In this document: positions 6,253 through 14,816 of the stretch, piece by piece
How positions within the stretch are numbered: the stretch's first letter is position 1
How the letters are laid out: the number at the start of each line of letters is the position of its first letter
Assembly (NCBI GenBank): GCA_038210375.1
Contig: JBBQWT010000041.1
Coordinates: 1 to 16,307 of the forward strand
DNA: 16,307 nucleotides
Source of the DNA: JBBQWT01 sp038210375
Lineage (GTDB): Bacteria > Acidobacteriota > Terriglobia > Terriglobales > Acidobacteriaceae
Reading direction: 5' to 3'
Position numbers and translations under genes: made by a program
The notes under the pieces: generated by a model
Seen by the model: only the letters and a program-made list of their open reading frames with translations
The model's database searches: none
What the model was told of the DNA's origin: nothing

Positions 6253-6873
6253 CACCCTAGTCGAACGGGCCGCCCGCCCAGGTTTCGCCGCTAGCCTGGG
6301 CAACCTTCTAGCCGCTACGTCCGAAATAGATTCGATCACTAGGCGGTATTTATACAGAGGCGTGGGATGGCCAAACCCAGCCTTGCCCGTGATTTTCCCA
6401 GACCCGTTCCGAAGGAAACCAAGTTGGTCCCGTATTGCCCCTTCAGGAATGATGGCAACCTCCAGTTGGCCCGTCAAACTCGCTTGCACTTCGTACTTAG
6501 CACACTGCAGGCAGATACGTTTGCCCGCGCTCTTGTACCTGGACTCTGTGTACTTCTTGAAGCGCTCTAGATTCCGATCGCGCCGGAGCTTATCCGCCGG
6601 AACGTTCGTCTCCGAATCGCCAGCGTACGCCAGTACTACAGATTGTTCGCAGTTCGGGACTACCAGGAGCATGTCGTGCGCGCCTATAGCGATCTTGCCG
6701 CGCACGGTCAGCGTCTGGCCGTTCGCAAACTCTGCTAGACCGCAACCGCCACGGTCGGATTCCTGACCGAAGGCGATAGCTGAAGAGAGCAGAGTTAGAA
6801 CCGCCACAGTCAAAAGTAGACGTAACCCTAAGCTGCTTCTCCAGATGTTGAGTGGAATAGGTAATTTTGTCAT
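6220..6873 (-). CDS. Exported protein, unknown function
   Basis: Starting at ATG 6873 the product has 217 aa. A basic stretch is followed by a hydrophobic core (LGLRLLLTVAVLTLLSS) and a likely cleavage near AFG-QES, a Sec signal peptide; no lipobox is seen. The mature part has four cysteines, two of them in CLQC, suggesting disulphides or a metal site. It ends in a conserved-looking segment, YKYRLVIESISDVAARRLP, which I recall from other acidobacterial exported proteins of unknown role. The last nine residues and the TAA come from the inverted-repeat element. A GTG at 6900 gives an alternative start nine codons earlier. Neither start has a clear ribosome site. Confidence 0.65.
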   Translation of the reverse strand: MTKLPIPLNIWRSSLGLRLLLTVAVLTLLSSAIAFGQESDRGGCGLAEFANGQTLTVRGKIAIGAHDMLLVVPNCEQSVVLAYAGDSETNVPADKLRRDRNLERFKKYTESRYKSAGKRICLQCAKYEVQASLTGQLEVAIIPEGAIRDQLGFLRNGSGKITGKAGFGHPTPLYKYRLVIESISDVAARRLPRLAAKPGRAARSTRVPGAAHDWRAP

Positions 6874-7065
6874 TGGGGTCAATCCATTCTTTCCCGCCAC
6901 ATCAATCGACTGAACTCACTACTGCCAGGTATAGCCACCAGAGTAACGGCTCCAGTCGAGCAAACCAGTAAGCCTTTGGCGGGGGCCGCGCCGAAGCAAT
7001 CGAAAAATGACTTTGAGATTCAAACTGGTTTTATCATCGGCGTAAAAACTTATGATGAGCCAACC

Positions 7066-8250
7066 CTACAAAAACACCCTTGGCACTCGCGCCCCGATAT
7101 TGCAAAGCACCTCATAGGGAATGGTGTGGCCGAGCTCCGCATGCTCCCACGCTGTTATCTCGCAATGTTCAGTCTTTCCCAGCACGATGACCTCATCCCC
7201 CAGCTCGACTCCGGGAATATCGGTGACATCTACCAGGGTGAGATCCATGGAAACTTTGCCGCGAATCGGAGCGTAGCGGTCGCGCACGATCACTCGGCCG
7301 CTGTTGGATAACTGTCGGCTGAGGCCGTCGCCGTATCCCACCGGCAAAACCGCGATCCGGGTGTCGGCCGGGGTGACGTAGGCCCCGTTATATCCAACCG
7401 GGCTCCCCGCCTTCAAATCTTTCAGCGCCAGCACCCGCGTCTTCCACGACAGGACAGGCCGCACTTTGGCGGCGGGAACATCCGAAGAAAGGTAATACCC
7501 GTAAAGCGAGATGCCGGGACGCACCAGGTGCTGCAAGCCCCCGCGATGCCAGGTCATGGCGGCGCTGTTGGCAAGGTGCACGAGGGGTTGATCAAACCCG
7601 GCGGCGGCGATCTGGTTCACCACCGCGCTGAAGGACGCCAGTTGTTGCCGGGTCTGCTCCGATTCCGGCGCCTCCGCCGATGCCAGGTGGCTCATGACTC
7701 CTTCGAGTTGAATGTTCTTGCTGTGGCGCAGCGCGGCAAGGATTCTCGGCAATTCCTCCACCAGCGCCCCCAGCCGCCCCATGCCGGTATCAACTTTCAA
7801 ATGCACTCGCAGCGGAGTCCCATTGGCATACGCTGCCGCGTCCAGGTCCGCGACCTGCGCGACGCTCCAGATCGCCGGTGTGAGATCCTGGGACGCGATG
7901 ATCGCCTCTTGCCCCGGCCAGTATCCTGACAGCAGCAGGATTCGCTGCTTTACCCCGGCATCCCGCAGCGCCAGCGCTTCCTCAACGCTGCTGACGGACA
8001 TCCATTCCGCGCCCGCCTCGGCCAACGCCCGCGCGCACTCCACCGCGCCATGCCCGTAGGCGTTGCATTTCACCACGCAACATATTTTGGGAGCAGTGCC
8101 TTGACCGGGGTACGAACGGTCATCCGAAGAAGTCGGCCGAGAAGTCGTCTGGCCGGAAGAAGTCTGGCTAGTCACCAGGGCGTTCAGGGCGCGGTAATTT
8201 TCCCGCAGCGCGTCCAGCGATATTTCCACCCATGTCGGACGCTCTACCAT
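7066..8250 (-). CDS. alr: Alanine racemase
   Basis: PLP enzyme that makes D-alanine from L-alanine for peptidoglycan; cytosolic. VVKCNAYGHG (59-68) carries the cofactor lysine K61. PVGYNGAY (284-291) carries the second catalytic base Y287. VRPGISLYG (243-251), LPVGYGDGLSR (302-312) and the substrate-pocket VSMDLT (333-338) are all present. At 394 aa it is slightly long because of a Ser/Thr-rich insertion at about 28-52 between the first helix and the first barrel strand, part of which is three imperfect 15-bp repeats. It follows dnaB by 54 bp on the same strand with no terminator between, so co-transcription is likely. The ribosome site is weak (GAGAAG). Confidence 0.97.
   Translation of the reverse strand: MVERPTWVEISLDALRENYRALNALVTSQTSSGQTTSRPTSSDDRSYPGQGTAPKICCVVKCNAYGHGAVECARALAEAGAEWMSVSSVEEALALRDAGVKQRILLLSGYWPGQEAIIASQDLTPAIWSVAQVADLDAAAYANGTPLRVHLKVDTGMGRLGALVEELPRILAALRHSKNIQLEGVMSHLASAEAPESEQTRQQLASFSAVVNQIAAAGFDQPLVHLANSAAMTWHRGGLQHLVRPGISLYGYYLSSDVPAAKVRPVLSWKTRVLALKDLKAGSPVGYNGAYVTPADTRIAVLPVGYGDGLSRQLSNSGRVIVRDRYAPIRGKVSMDLTLVDVTDIPGVELGDEVIVLGKTEHCEITAWEHAELGHTIPYEVLCNIGARVPRVFL
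8125..8169 (-). repeat. Three imperfect 15-bp tandem units inside alr
   Basis: They encode SQTSS, GQTTS and RPTSS in series (alr residues 28-42). The units are in frame and differ by a few bases each, consistent with slippage expansion of a surface linker. Confidence 0.7.
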
Positions 8251-8304
8251 GCAGTTCTTCTCGCCGGATATTGTCTGCGCTGCAATGCTGATGCCTGAAG
8301 CCGC

Positions 8305-9699
8305 CTAGTCGCGCTGCGGCGCGCCTTCGCCGGCCGCCAGGTTCTCGAACCGGGTGGAGCGCTTGAGAAACGCCATCTTCACCGTTCCCGTGGGACCGTT
8401 GCGCTGTTTGCCGATAATCAATTCGGCGACGCCCTCCAGCTCCGGCGGCACCTGCTCGTGCTTCATGTAATATTCCTCGCGAAAAAGAAAAGCCACCACA
8501 TCGGCATCCTGCTCGATCGACCCCGATTCGCGCAGATCGGAAAGCTGGGGCCTCTGTTCGCCCTTGCCCCGGCTCTCCGGCGAGCGGCTTAATTGGGACA
8601 GCGCCACTACCGGGATGCGCAATTCTTTAGCCAGCGCCTTCAATCCTCGGGAGATCGCGGAAACCTCCTGGGTGCGGTTCTCATAGCGCCGGGTGCCGCC
8701 CGATGGGGTGGCCGACATGAGCTGCAGGTAGTCCACGATGATCATGTCGACCCTGCCTTCGGCTTGCGCCAGCCGCCGCGCCTTGGCCCGCATCTCGGTG
8801 AGCGACAGGCTGGGGGTGTCATCAATAAAGATCGGCGCTTCCGCCAGCGCGCTCAATGCCTTTACCAGCTTTTCGTAATCGTCCCTCGACAGGAAGCCGG
8901 TGCGCAGCTTGTGGGCATCCACCCGCGCCTGCGAGCACAACAGGCGCAGCAGCAGCGATTCCCGCGACATTTCCAGAGAGAACACTCCCACAACCTTCTT
9001 ATCGAACACCGCCGCGTTTTCGGCGATGTTCAGCGCGAAGGCGGTCTTGCCCATGGATGGCCGTCCCGCAATGATGATCAGCTCCGACGCCTGCAGGCCG
9101 CTGGTCATCGAATCGAAATCTTCGAAGTGGGTTTCCAGTCCGGTGATGCGCTGGCCGCGCTGGTAGAGCTGGTCAATCGATCCGAAGGATTCCTTGACGA
9201 TCTCGGTAACGCCCATGAAGCCGCGGCCGATGCGCTCTTCCGAGATCTTGAAAATCTCGGTCTCGACCGCGTCCAGAATATCTTCGGCGGGCTCGGACTG
9301 GTCCATCGCCCGGGCCACAGCGTTATTCGACGCATGGATCAGAGTCCGCAGCAGCGCCTTGTCTTTGACGATCTTGACGTATTGCTCGATGCTGGGGCGC
9401 CGCGGCACGCCGTCGGTAAGCGAGGAGATATAGGCCACTCCGCCCACCGACTCCACTTCCTTGCGCAGGCTTAGCTCGTTGGTGAGGGTGATGATGTCGA
9501 TGGGACGCGAGGTCTCTGACAGATCCAGCATGCGCGCGTAAATTCTGCGGTTGGAATCGAGCGAGAACTGCTCCGGCTTGAGCGATTCCGCGGCCTGGGA
9601 GAGCGCCGAGTTATCCAGCAGGATGGCGCCCAGGATGGAGCGCTCAGCGTCGATGCTGGCCGGCATTCCTCGGTCTGCGATGTAGTCTGTGGTGGCCAT
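8305..9699 (-). CDS. dnaB: Replicative DNA helicase DnaB
   Basis: Hexameric helicase of the replication fork, which also recruits the DnaG primase. The 464-aa protein is normal length with no intein. The N-terminal domain (about 12-115, DAERSILGAILLD) is followed by a linker, then the RecA-type ATPase: Walker A GRPSMGKT (212-219), Walker B IIVDYLQL (320-327), and KQRNGPTGT (431-439), which supplies the trans-acting arginine region. The DnaG partner is encoded two genes upstream on the same strand. Transcription probably restarts after the terminator at 9751-9793. No Shine-Dalgarno is evident before ATG 9699. The last residues overlap nothing; alr follows. Confidence 0.98.
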   Translation of the reverse strand: MATTDYIADRGMPASIDAERSILGAILLDNSALSQAAESLKPEQFSLDSNRRIYARMLDLSETSRPIDIITLTNELSLRKEVESVGGVAYISSLTDGVPRRPSIEQYVKIVKDKALLRTLIHASNNAVARAMDQSEPAEDILDAVETEIFKISEERIGRGFMGVTEIVKESFGSIDQLYQRGQRITGLETHFEDFDSMTSGLQASELIIIAGRPSMGKTAFALNIAENAAVFDKKVVGVFSLEMSRESLLLRLLCSQARVDAHKLRTGFLSRDDYEKLVKALSALAEAPIFIDDTPSLSLTEMRAKARRLAQAEGRVDMIIVDYLQLMSATPSGGTRRYENRTQEVSAISRGLKALAKELRIPVVALSQLSRSPESRGKGEQRPQLSDLRESGSIEQDADVVAFLFREEYYMKHEQVPPELEGVAELIIGKQRNGPTGTVKMAFLKRSTRFENLAAGEGAPQRD

Positions 9700-9725
9700 T
9701 CGAAGGGCGAATAAACTACGAAACT

Positions 9726-9731
9726 ATTGTA
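9726..9731 (-). promoter_or_regulatory. Candidate -10 box of the dnaB-alr promoter
   Basis: TACAAT on the minus strand lies 26 nt before the dnaB ATG and just downstream of the intrinsic terminator, the natural place for a fresh promoter. The -35 at 17-18 nt (TAGCCG or TTAGCC) is poor. Confidence 0.4.
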
Positions 9732-9750
9732 CAGAGCGGAAAAATATCCG

Positions 9751-9793
9751 GCTAAAAGAAAGCGCGGTCAGCGCCGTGGGCGCAGACCGCGCT
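9751..9793 (-). terminator. Strong intrinsic terminator upstream of dnaB
   Basis: Arms 9761-9769 and 9785-9793 (AGCGCGGTC/GACCGCGCT) pair perfectly. After one mismatch a second stem, GCGCC/GGCGC, closes a 3-nt loop. On the minus strand TTCTTTT follows immediately. It ends some transcript from the right, but rpoD stops about 610 bp away, so it more likely belongs to the structured RNA beside it. Confidence 0.75.
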
Positions 9794-9935
9794 CAGAAGG
9801 TGGATGTCCGCGGCCTAAGGAGACTCATCCCCCAGGGTGCCGCCCGCGCGCCTCGGCTTCTGCCATTGCTGGCAAGTCAACCCGGCGGCACTCAAGCGCC
9901 GGCATGCGGATAAGGCGCAGTTTCTAAACCGCCCC
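9754..9935 (-). ncRNA. Candidate structured RNA between rpoD and dnaB, about 180 nt
   Basis: Three consecutive folds fill this interval. The first is a hairpin at 9914-9933 (GGCG plus GTTT arms). The second is a long rod at 9805-9912, with TCCGC/GCGGA closing pairs, an asymmetric internal loop (about 22 against 6 nt), an 8-bp stem GTGCCGCC/GGCGGCAC (9837-9844 with 9884-9891), and a terminal hairpin TGCCA-TTGC-TGGCA. The third is the terminator at 9761-9793. The strand comes from the U-tract. However, two positions (9836/9892 and 9806/9911) form G-U pairs only if the plus strand is read, so the strand is not certain. Size and rod shape recall 6S RNA, but I cannot match its sequence. No clear promoter was seen. 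Confidence 0.4.
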
Positions 9936-10280
9936 TCAAGTCCCGCGTTGCTTAAAACCGTGGCCAGCGCTGGTTCCCGCCAGGCGTTGCCTCCGAGCCC
10001 GCGAATACTGGATTCGCATCAGGCTCAGGCGAAGGCGAGTGGACACTCACGCTTGCTGACCAACATTGCATGACTGCATCCGGCAGAAGCAATCGAAAAC
10101 CGCACCTGCGCTGTGAACATGCTGTGGGAAACAAAAATAGTTGTGGAAGTTCGGGAAATAATTCATCAGGGGATGCACGTGTATCGAAGGAGAACTGATA
10201 GAAGCAACGGCAAAGGAAAACGCGAGGTCCTTCGCTCGAACAACAAGCAAAGGCTCGCTCCAGGATGACAAGGGAAGGGG

Positions 10281-10306
10281 TGTGGTCGCTTACCACAATT
10301 TTTTTT
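10281..10306 (+). terminator. Intrinsic terminator on the plus strand with no known gene
   Basis: TGTGGT (10281-10286), loop CGCTT and ACCACA (10292-10297) are followed by ATTTTTTTT. No plus-strand gene lies upstream for more than 7 kb, so it would end an unannotated RNA starting within about 9930-10250, or is fortuitous. From 9936 to 10280 I see otherwise only weak hairpins, such as the perfect palindrome CCAGCGCTGG at 9964-9973. Confidence 0.5.
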
Positions 10307-10358
10307 GCAACTTCTTGAGATCTTGCGGGAATATAGGCAACTTCGTGAGAACTTGCGG
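10307..10358. repeat. Two-copy 22-bp direct repeat downstream of rpoD
   Basis: GCAACTTCTTGAGATCTTGC (from 10307) and GCAACTTCGTGAGAACTTGC (from 10337) are spaced by 30 bp. Each has GCAA/TTGC self-complementary ends. The first follows directly on the T-tract of the plus-strand terminator. Confidence 0.7.
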
Positions 10359-10376
10359 AATGAAGGATGGAACCCA

Positions 10377-10394
10377 GCGGGCCAGGCGGCCCGC
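10377..10394 (-). terminator. GC-rich hairpin just after rpoD
   Basis: GCGGGCC and GGCCCGC form a perfect 7-bp stem with a 4-nt loop, 11 nt past the rpoD stop. No U-tract follows on the minus strand, so it may protect the 3' end rather than terminate. Confidence 0.4.
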
Positions 10395-10404
10395 CGCAAA
10401 TCAA

Positions 10405-12099
<1,695 letters not shown>

Positions 12100-12108
12100 A
12101 AGGTCTAT

Positions 12109-12114
12109 CTCCCC
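12109..12114 (-). promoter_or_regulatory. Ribosome binding site for the TTG start of rpoD
   Basis: GGGGAG lies 9 nt before the TTG codon at 12099. A nearby ATG (on minus, about 22 nt upstream) reaches a stop after four codons and is out of frame with rpoD. Confidence 0.7.
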
Positions 12115-12418
12115 GGCATGGAAATCTGCCGTCGCAGGTACTCAACGTTAATTTTTTAGGCCGTGAGGCGAGGTCGTAACTCCGCCTGAATTTCAGTCAG
12201 AATGTGCGGGAAATCGTGCAAATCCGAGGATATTTAGACTATCACAGGCGCAGAATCAGCCGGTGGAAGCACCCGGGAGCCGTTTCGCACACAAAACCTT
12301 ACCTTTGTTAGACTCACTTTAGCGCCGGATGGTTTCACGCCTGCCCGAAATTGAGACAAAAAAGAGCGTTCTTTTTGAATTTAGGTCTAATTTTGGGTGC
12401 CTCGACCCGATTTGTGCC
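12115..12418 (-). other. dnaG-rpoD spacer, possible rpoD promoter region
   Basis: About 300 bp without a gene. An AT-rich hairpin at 12357-12377 (CAAAAAGA and TCTTTTTTG around ACGC) could partly terminate dnaG transcripts. A leader this long suggests rpoD has its own promoter, as in E. coli, where heat-shock and internal promoters precede rpoD, but I found no hexamer pair I trust. Confidence 0.35.
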
Positions 12419-14218
12419 CTAAAGGCTCGACAGCGACTTATCCACAGCCTGTTTCTCGATCAACAGGTGCTCGAGGCTGGTCCTGTCATTCTTGCGCTCG
12501 GCTTCGCTGATGCGAAATTTCAAATCACGTCTTTTTCGCTCCAGGTGGCCGCGGCGCAGAGCTTCGATGGATTCGTGCAGCAATCCCACCGTCAGTTCCT
12601 CTGATTCCATCAGGATCCTGGCCAGATGGGCGCGGTCGGCGTCGGAAAGCGGCAGCGTCATCGGGTCCCAGGACTCGCTGTCGTCAGCTTCCAGCAGGGC
12701 CAGCATCAGGCTTTCGGTGGGCAACCCTTCATAGAGCGGCTCCGCTCTCAGCTTGATTTGCATCTGCCGCCGCGGGTCAAGATCGTGCTTGCTGGTGCCG
12801 GTCAGCGGCGTGGCCAGCGCCTGCACCACGATGCGCTCCGCCTGGGTGATGGTGGGTTCATTGGCCGGTTTCACCGTCGCCGTGCGCGTGGTGGCGGCGT
12901 GCCTGATCTCCTGCCGCAGTACCGCCGAATCAATGCCCAGCTTCTGCGCCATCTCCGCCGCCACCTCATCGCGGGCCACCCGGCTGGGCAGTTTTTGAAT
13001 GTAGGGCAGCAAAAAGTTCAAGGCCTGCACCTTGCCTTCGGTGGTCTTGACCGGAAAGTGCGCGCGGGTGCGCTCGATCAGGTAGGCAAAATAGTTGGGA
13101 GCAGACAGCAACTCTTTCTCATACGCGCTCTTGCCATTCTTCCGCAAAAACAAATCAGGATCGAGCCCGGCCTGCAGCGTGATCACCCTGATCTCGAAAT
13201 CTTCGCTCACTAGCATCGCCAGGGACCGCTCCGCAGCCTTGGCGCCGGCGTTGTCAGGATCGAAGTTGACCACGATTTTCCTGCTGAACCGGCCCAGCAG
13301 CTTTACCTGGGGCTCGCTGAAGGCGGTGCCGGAGCTGGCAATCACGTTATGAAAGCCCGCGGTGTACACCGAGATGCAGTCAAAATAACCTTCCACCAGG
13401 ATGGCGTACCCCAGCTTGCGCATAGCTTCTTTGGCTTTGTCCAGGTTGTACAACACGCGGCCCTTGGAATAGATCGGGGTTTCGGGAGAATTGAGGTATT
13501 TCGGGCCCGCGCGTTCCCCTGTTTCCATGGTGCGGCCGCCAAAGGCGATGACCCTGCCCGCCTCACTGAAGATGGGAAACATGATACGGTTGCGAAATTT
13601 AGAGTACATGGCCGTCCCGCCGGCTTCGGAAGCAGCCGGCGCGCCGCCTTCCTTCCAGGAAAATAATCCGGAGGTGCGCAACAGGTCCTCGGCGTACCCA
13701 GCCTTCAGATGATCGCGCAACTGGAAGCCGGAATCGGGAGCGTAGCCGATGCGAAACTGCCGAATGACATCTTCCGTGATGCCGCGCTCGTTCAAATATT
13801 GGCGCGCCCTCGCTCCCTCAGGCTTGCGCAGATTTTCCTCGAAGAACTTGCAGGCGCGGTCGTGCATTTCCATCAGCGCCGTGCGTTCCCGGGCCTCGCT
13901 GGCCTCGGCCGGCGAAAATTGCTGTTTGGGCGGCGTAATTCCCAGTTTCAAAGCCACCGCCCTGACCGCCTCGGGAAAGCTGATGTTCTCGATCTTCTGC
14001 ACGAAACTGAATACGTCTCCCGACACCCCACAGCCAAAGCAGTGATAGAACTGGCGGGTGACATGCACCGAAAAACTGGGAGACTTTTCTTCGTGGAACG
14101 GGCACAGCCCGGAGAAGTTCTGGGTGCCCGCCTTCTTCAGGGTCACATAATCGCCGATGATGCGCACAATATCCGCCTGGTGTTTTACCTCGTGCGCGAA
14201 GTCGCCGGGAGTGGTCAT
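12419..14218 (-). CDS. dnaG: DNA primase DnaG
   Basis: Makes RNA primers at the replication fork and docks on DnaB. The 599-aa product from ATG 14218 has, in order: a CHC2 zinc finger (C39, H42, C60, C63; GLCPFHEEKSPSF then FYHCFGCGVSGD); the polymerase core with the basic motif RNRIMFPI (209-216); TOPRIM, with E276 in LVEGYFD and D320/D322 in NFDPDNAG; then a variable region and a helical C-terminal domain (about 455-599) expected to bind DnaB. The frame runs on to 14329 (636 aa), but that extension overlaps the bacilliredoxin terminator and is not primase-like, so the start at 14218 is preferred. It has no strong ribosome site. Confidence 0.97.
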   Translation of the reverse strand: MTTPGDFAHEVKHQADIVRIIGDYVTLKKAGTQNFSGLCPFHEEKSPSFSVHVTRQFYHCFGCGVSGDVFSFVQKIENISFPEAVRAVALKLGITPPKQQFSPAEASEARERTALMEMHDRACKFFEENLRKPEGARARQYLNERGITEDVIRQFRIGYAPDSGFQLRDHLKAGYAEDLLRTSGLFSWKEGGAPAASEAGGTAMYSKFRNRIMFPIFSEAGRVIAFGGRTMETGERAGPKYLNSPETPIYSKGRVLYNLDKAKEAMRKLGYAILVEGYFDCISVYTAGFHNVIASSGTAFSEPQVKLLGRFSRKIVVNFDPDNAGAKAAERSLAMLVSEDFEIRVITLQAGLDPDLFLRKNGKSAYEKELLSAPNYFAYLIERTRAHFPVKTTEGKVQALNFLLPYIQKLPSRVARDEVAAEMAQKLGIDSAVLRQEIRHAATTRTATVKPANEPTITQAERIVVQALATPLTGTSKHDLDPRRQMQIKLRAEPLYEGLPTESLMLALLEADDSESWDPMTLPLSDADRAHLARILMESEELTVGLLHESIEALRRGHLERKRRDLKFRISEAERKNDRTSLEHLLIEKQAVDKSLSSL

Positions 14219-14311
14219 TGTTCGTGTTCGCCAGGCCGCATGAGCAATCGGCCTTCCCATCATAAGCCCACCGCATGGCGATGACGCAGACCTGCGCCGC
14301 CGGTTTTCCAC

Positions 14312-14341
14312 AAAGAAAAAGCCCCGCAAGGTTCGCGGGGC
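14312..14341 (-). terminator. Strong intrinsic terminator of the korAB-bacilliredoxin operon
   Basis: GCCCCGC and GCGGGGC (14321-14327 with 14335-14341) form a perfect 7-bp stem with a 7-nt loop, followed on the minus strand by TTTTTCTTT. It lies 19 nt after the bacilliredoxin stop and separates this operon from dnaG. Confidence 0.9.
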
Positions 14342-14360
14342 TTGTCACTTGGGATCGATC

Positions 14361-14795
14361 TTACTGGGTAACCGGGGCCTTGGCGCAGAAGCGGTCGAAC
14401 GCGCCCGTCAGCTCGGCGGCAATCGCTTCCGGAGGCCGCACTTCGATATCGCTGCGCTGCATCATGTACACCAGCTTTCCGTCGCGCATCAACCCAATGC
14501 TCGGAGAAGACGGCGGATACCCGGTGAAATAGGCACGCGCGGCATCGGTGGCCTCGCGGTCCTGTCCGGCAAATACGGTCACAACTTTTTCCGGTTTGAC
14601 GGAATGTTGGAGCGCCTGCCGAACTCCAGGACGCATCTTGCCGGCGGCACACCCGCAGATGGAATTGACCACCACCATCACTGTGCCTTCCTGGCTGCCC
14701 AGCACTTCCTTTACTTCGGCGGCGGTGCGCATTTCCTTGATTCCGGCGCGGGTCAACTCTTCGCGCATCGGGATGAGCATGATTTCTGGATACAT
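14361..14795 (-). CDS. BrxA/BrxB-family bacilliredoxin (YphP/YqiW, DUF1094)
   Basis: A 144-aa thioredoxin-fold protein, the same length as B. subtilis YphP/YqiW. The family's CxC active site is present as NSICGCAAGKMRPG, with C47 and C49. In Firmicutes these proteins remove bacillithiol from modified cysteines. Whether this organism makes bacillithiol cannot be seen here, so another low-molecular thiol or general disulphide chemistry is possible. AGGAG lies 6 nt before ATG 14795. It follows korB by only 21 bp and is closed by a strong terminator, making it the last gene of the korA-korB operon. That suggests a link to protecting or repairing the oxygen-sensitive Fe-S enzyme (inference). Confidence 0.93.
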   Translation of the reverse strand: MYPEIMLIPMREELTRAGIKEMRTAAEVKEVLGSQEGTVMVVVNSICGCAAGKMRPGVRQALQHSVKPEKVVTVFAGQDREATDAARAYFTGYPPSSPSIGLMRDGKLVYMMQRSDIEVRPPEAIAAELTGAFDRFCAKAPVTQ

Positions 14796-14816
14796 GTTTT
14801 TCTCCTGACCTCTATT

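Noticed and set aside
6901..7065. Gap between the exported-protein gene and alr, checked for tRNA or promoter
   Set aside because: No cloverleaf, no convincing hexamers, and only a weak AT-rich hairpin (TATCAT/ATGATA, about 7031-7056) without a U-tract.
8593..9474. 293-codon plus-strand open frame opposite dnaB
   Set aside because: Antisense shadow of dnaB with no recognisable features.
9952..10404. 150-codon minus-strand frame between rpoD and dnaB
   Set aside because: It runs through repeats and hairpins, has no ribosome site, and its product (Ser/Pro/Cys-rich) lacks any domain.
14219..14329. N-terminal extension of DnaG by 37 residues
   Set aside because: It overlaps the upstream operon terminator and is not primase-like; the conserved protein begins at ATG 14218.
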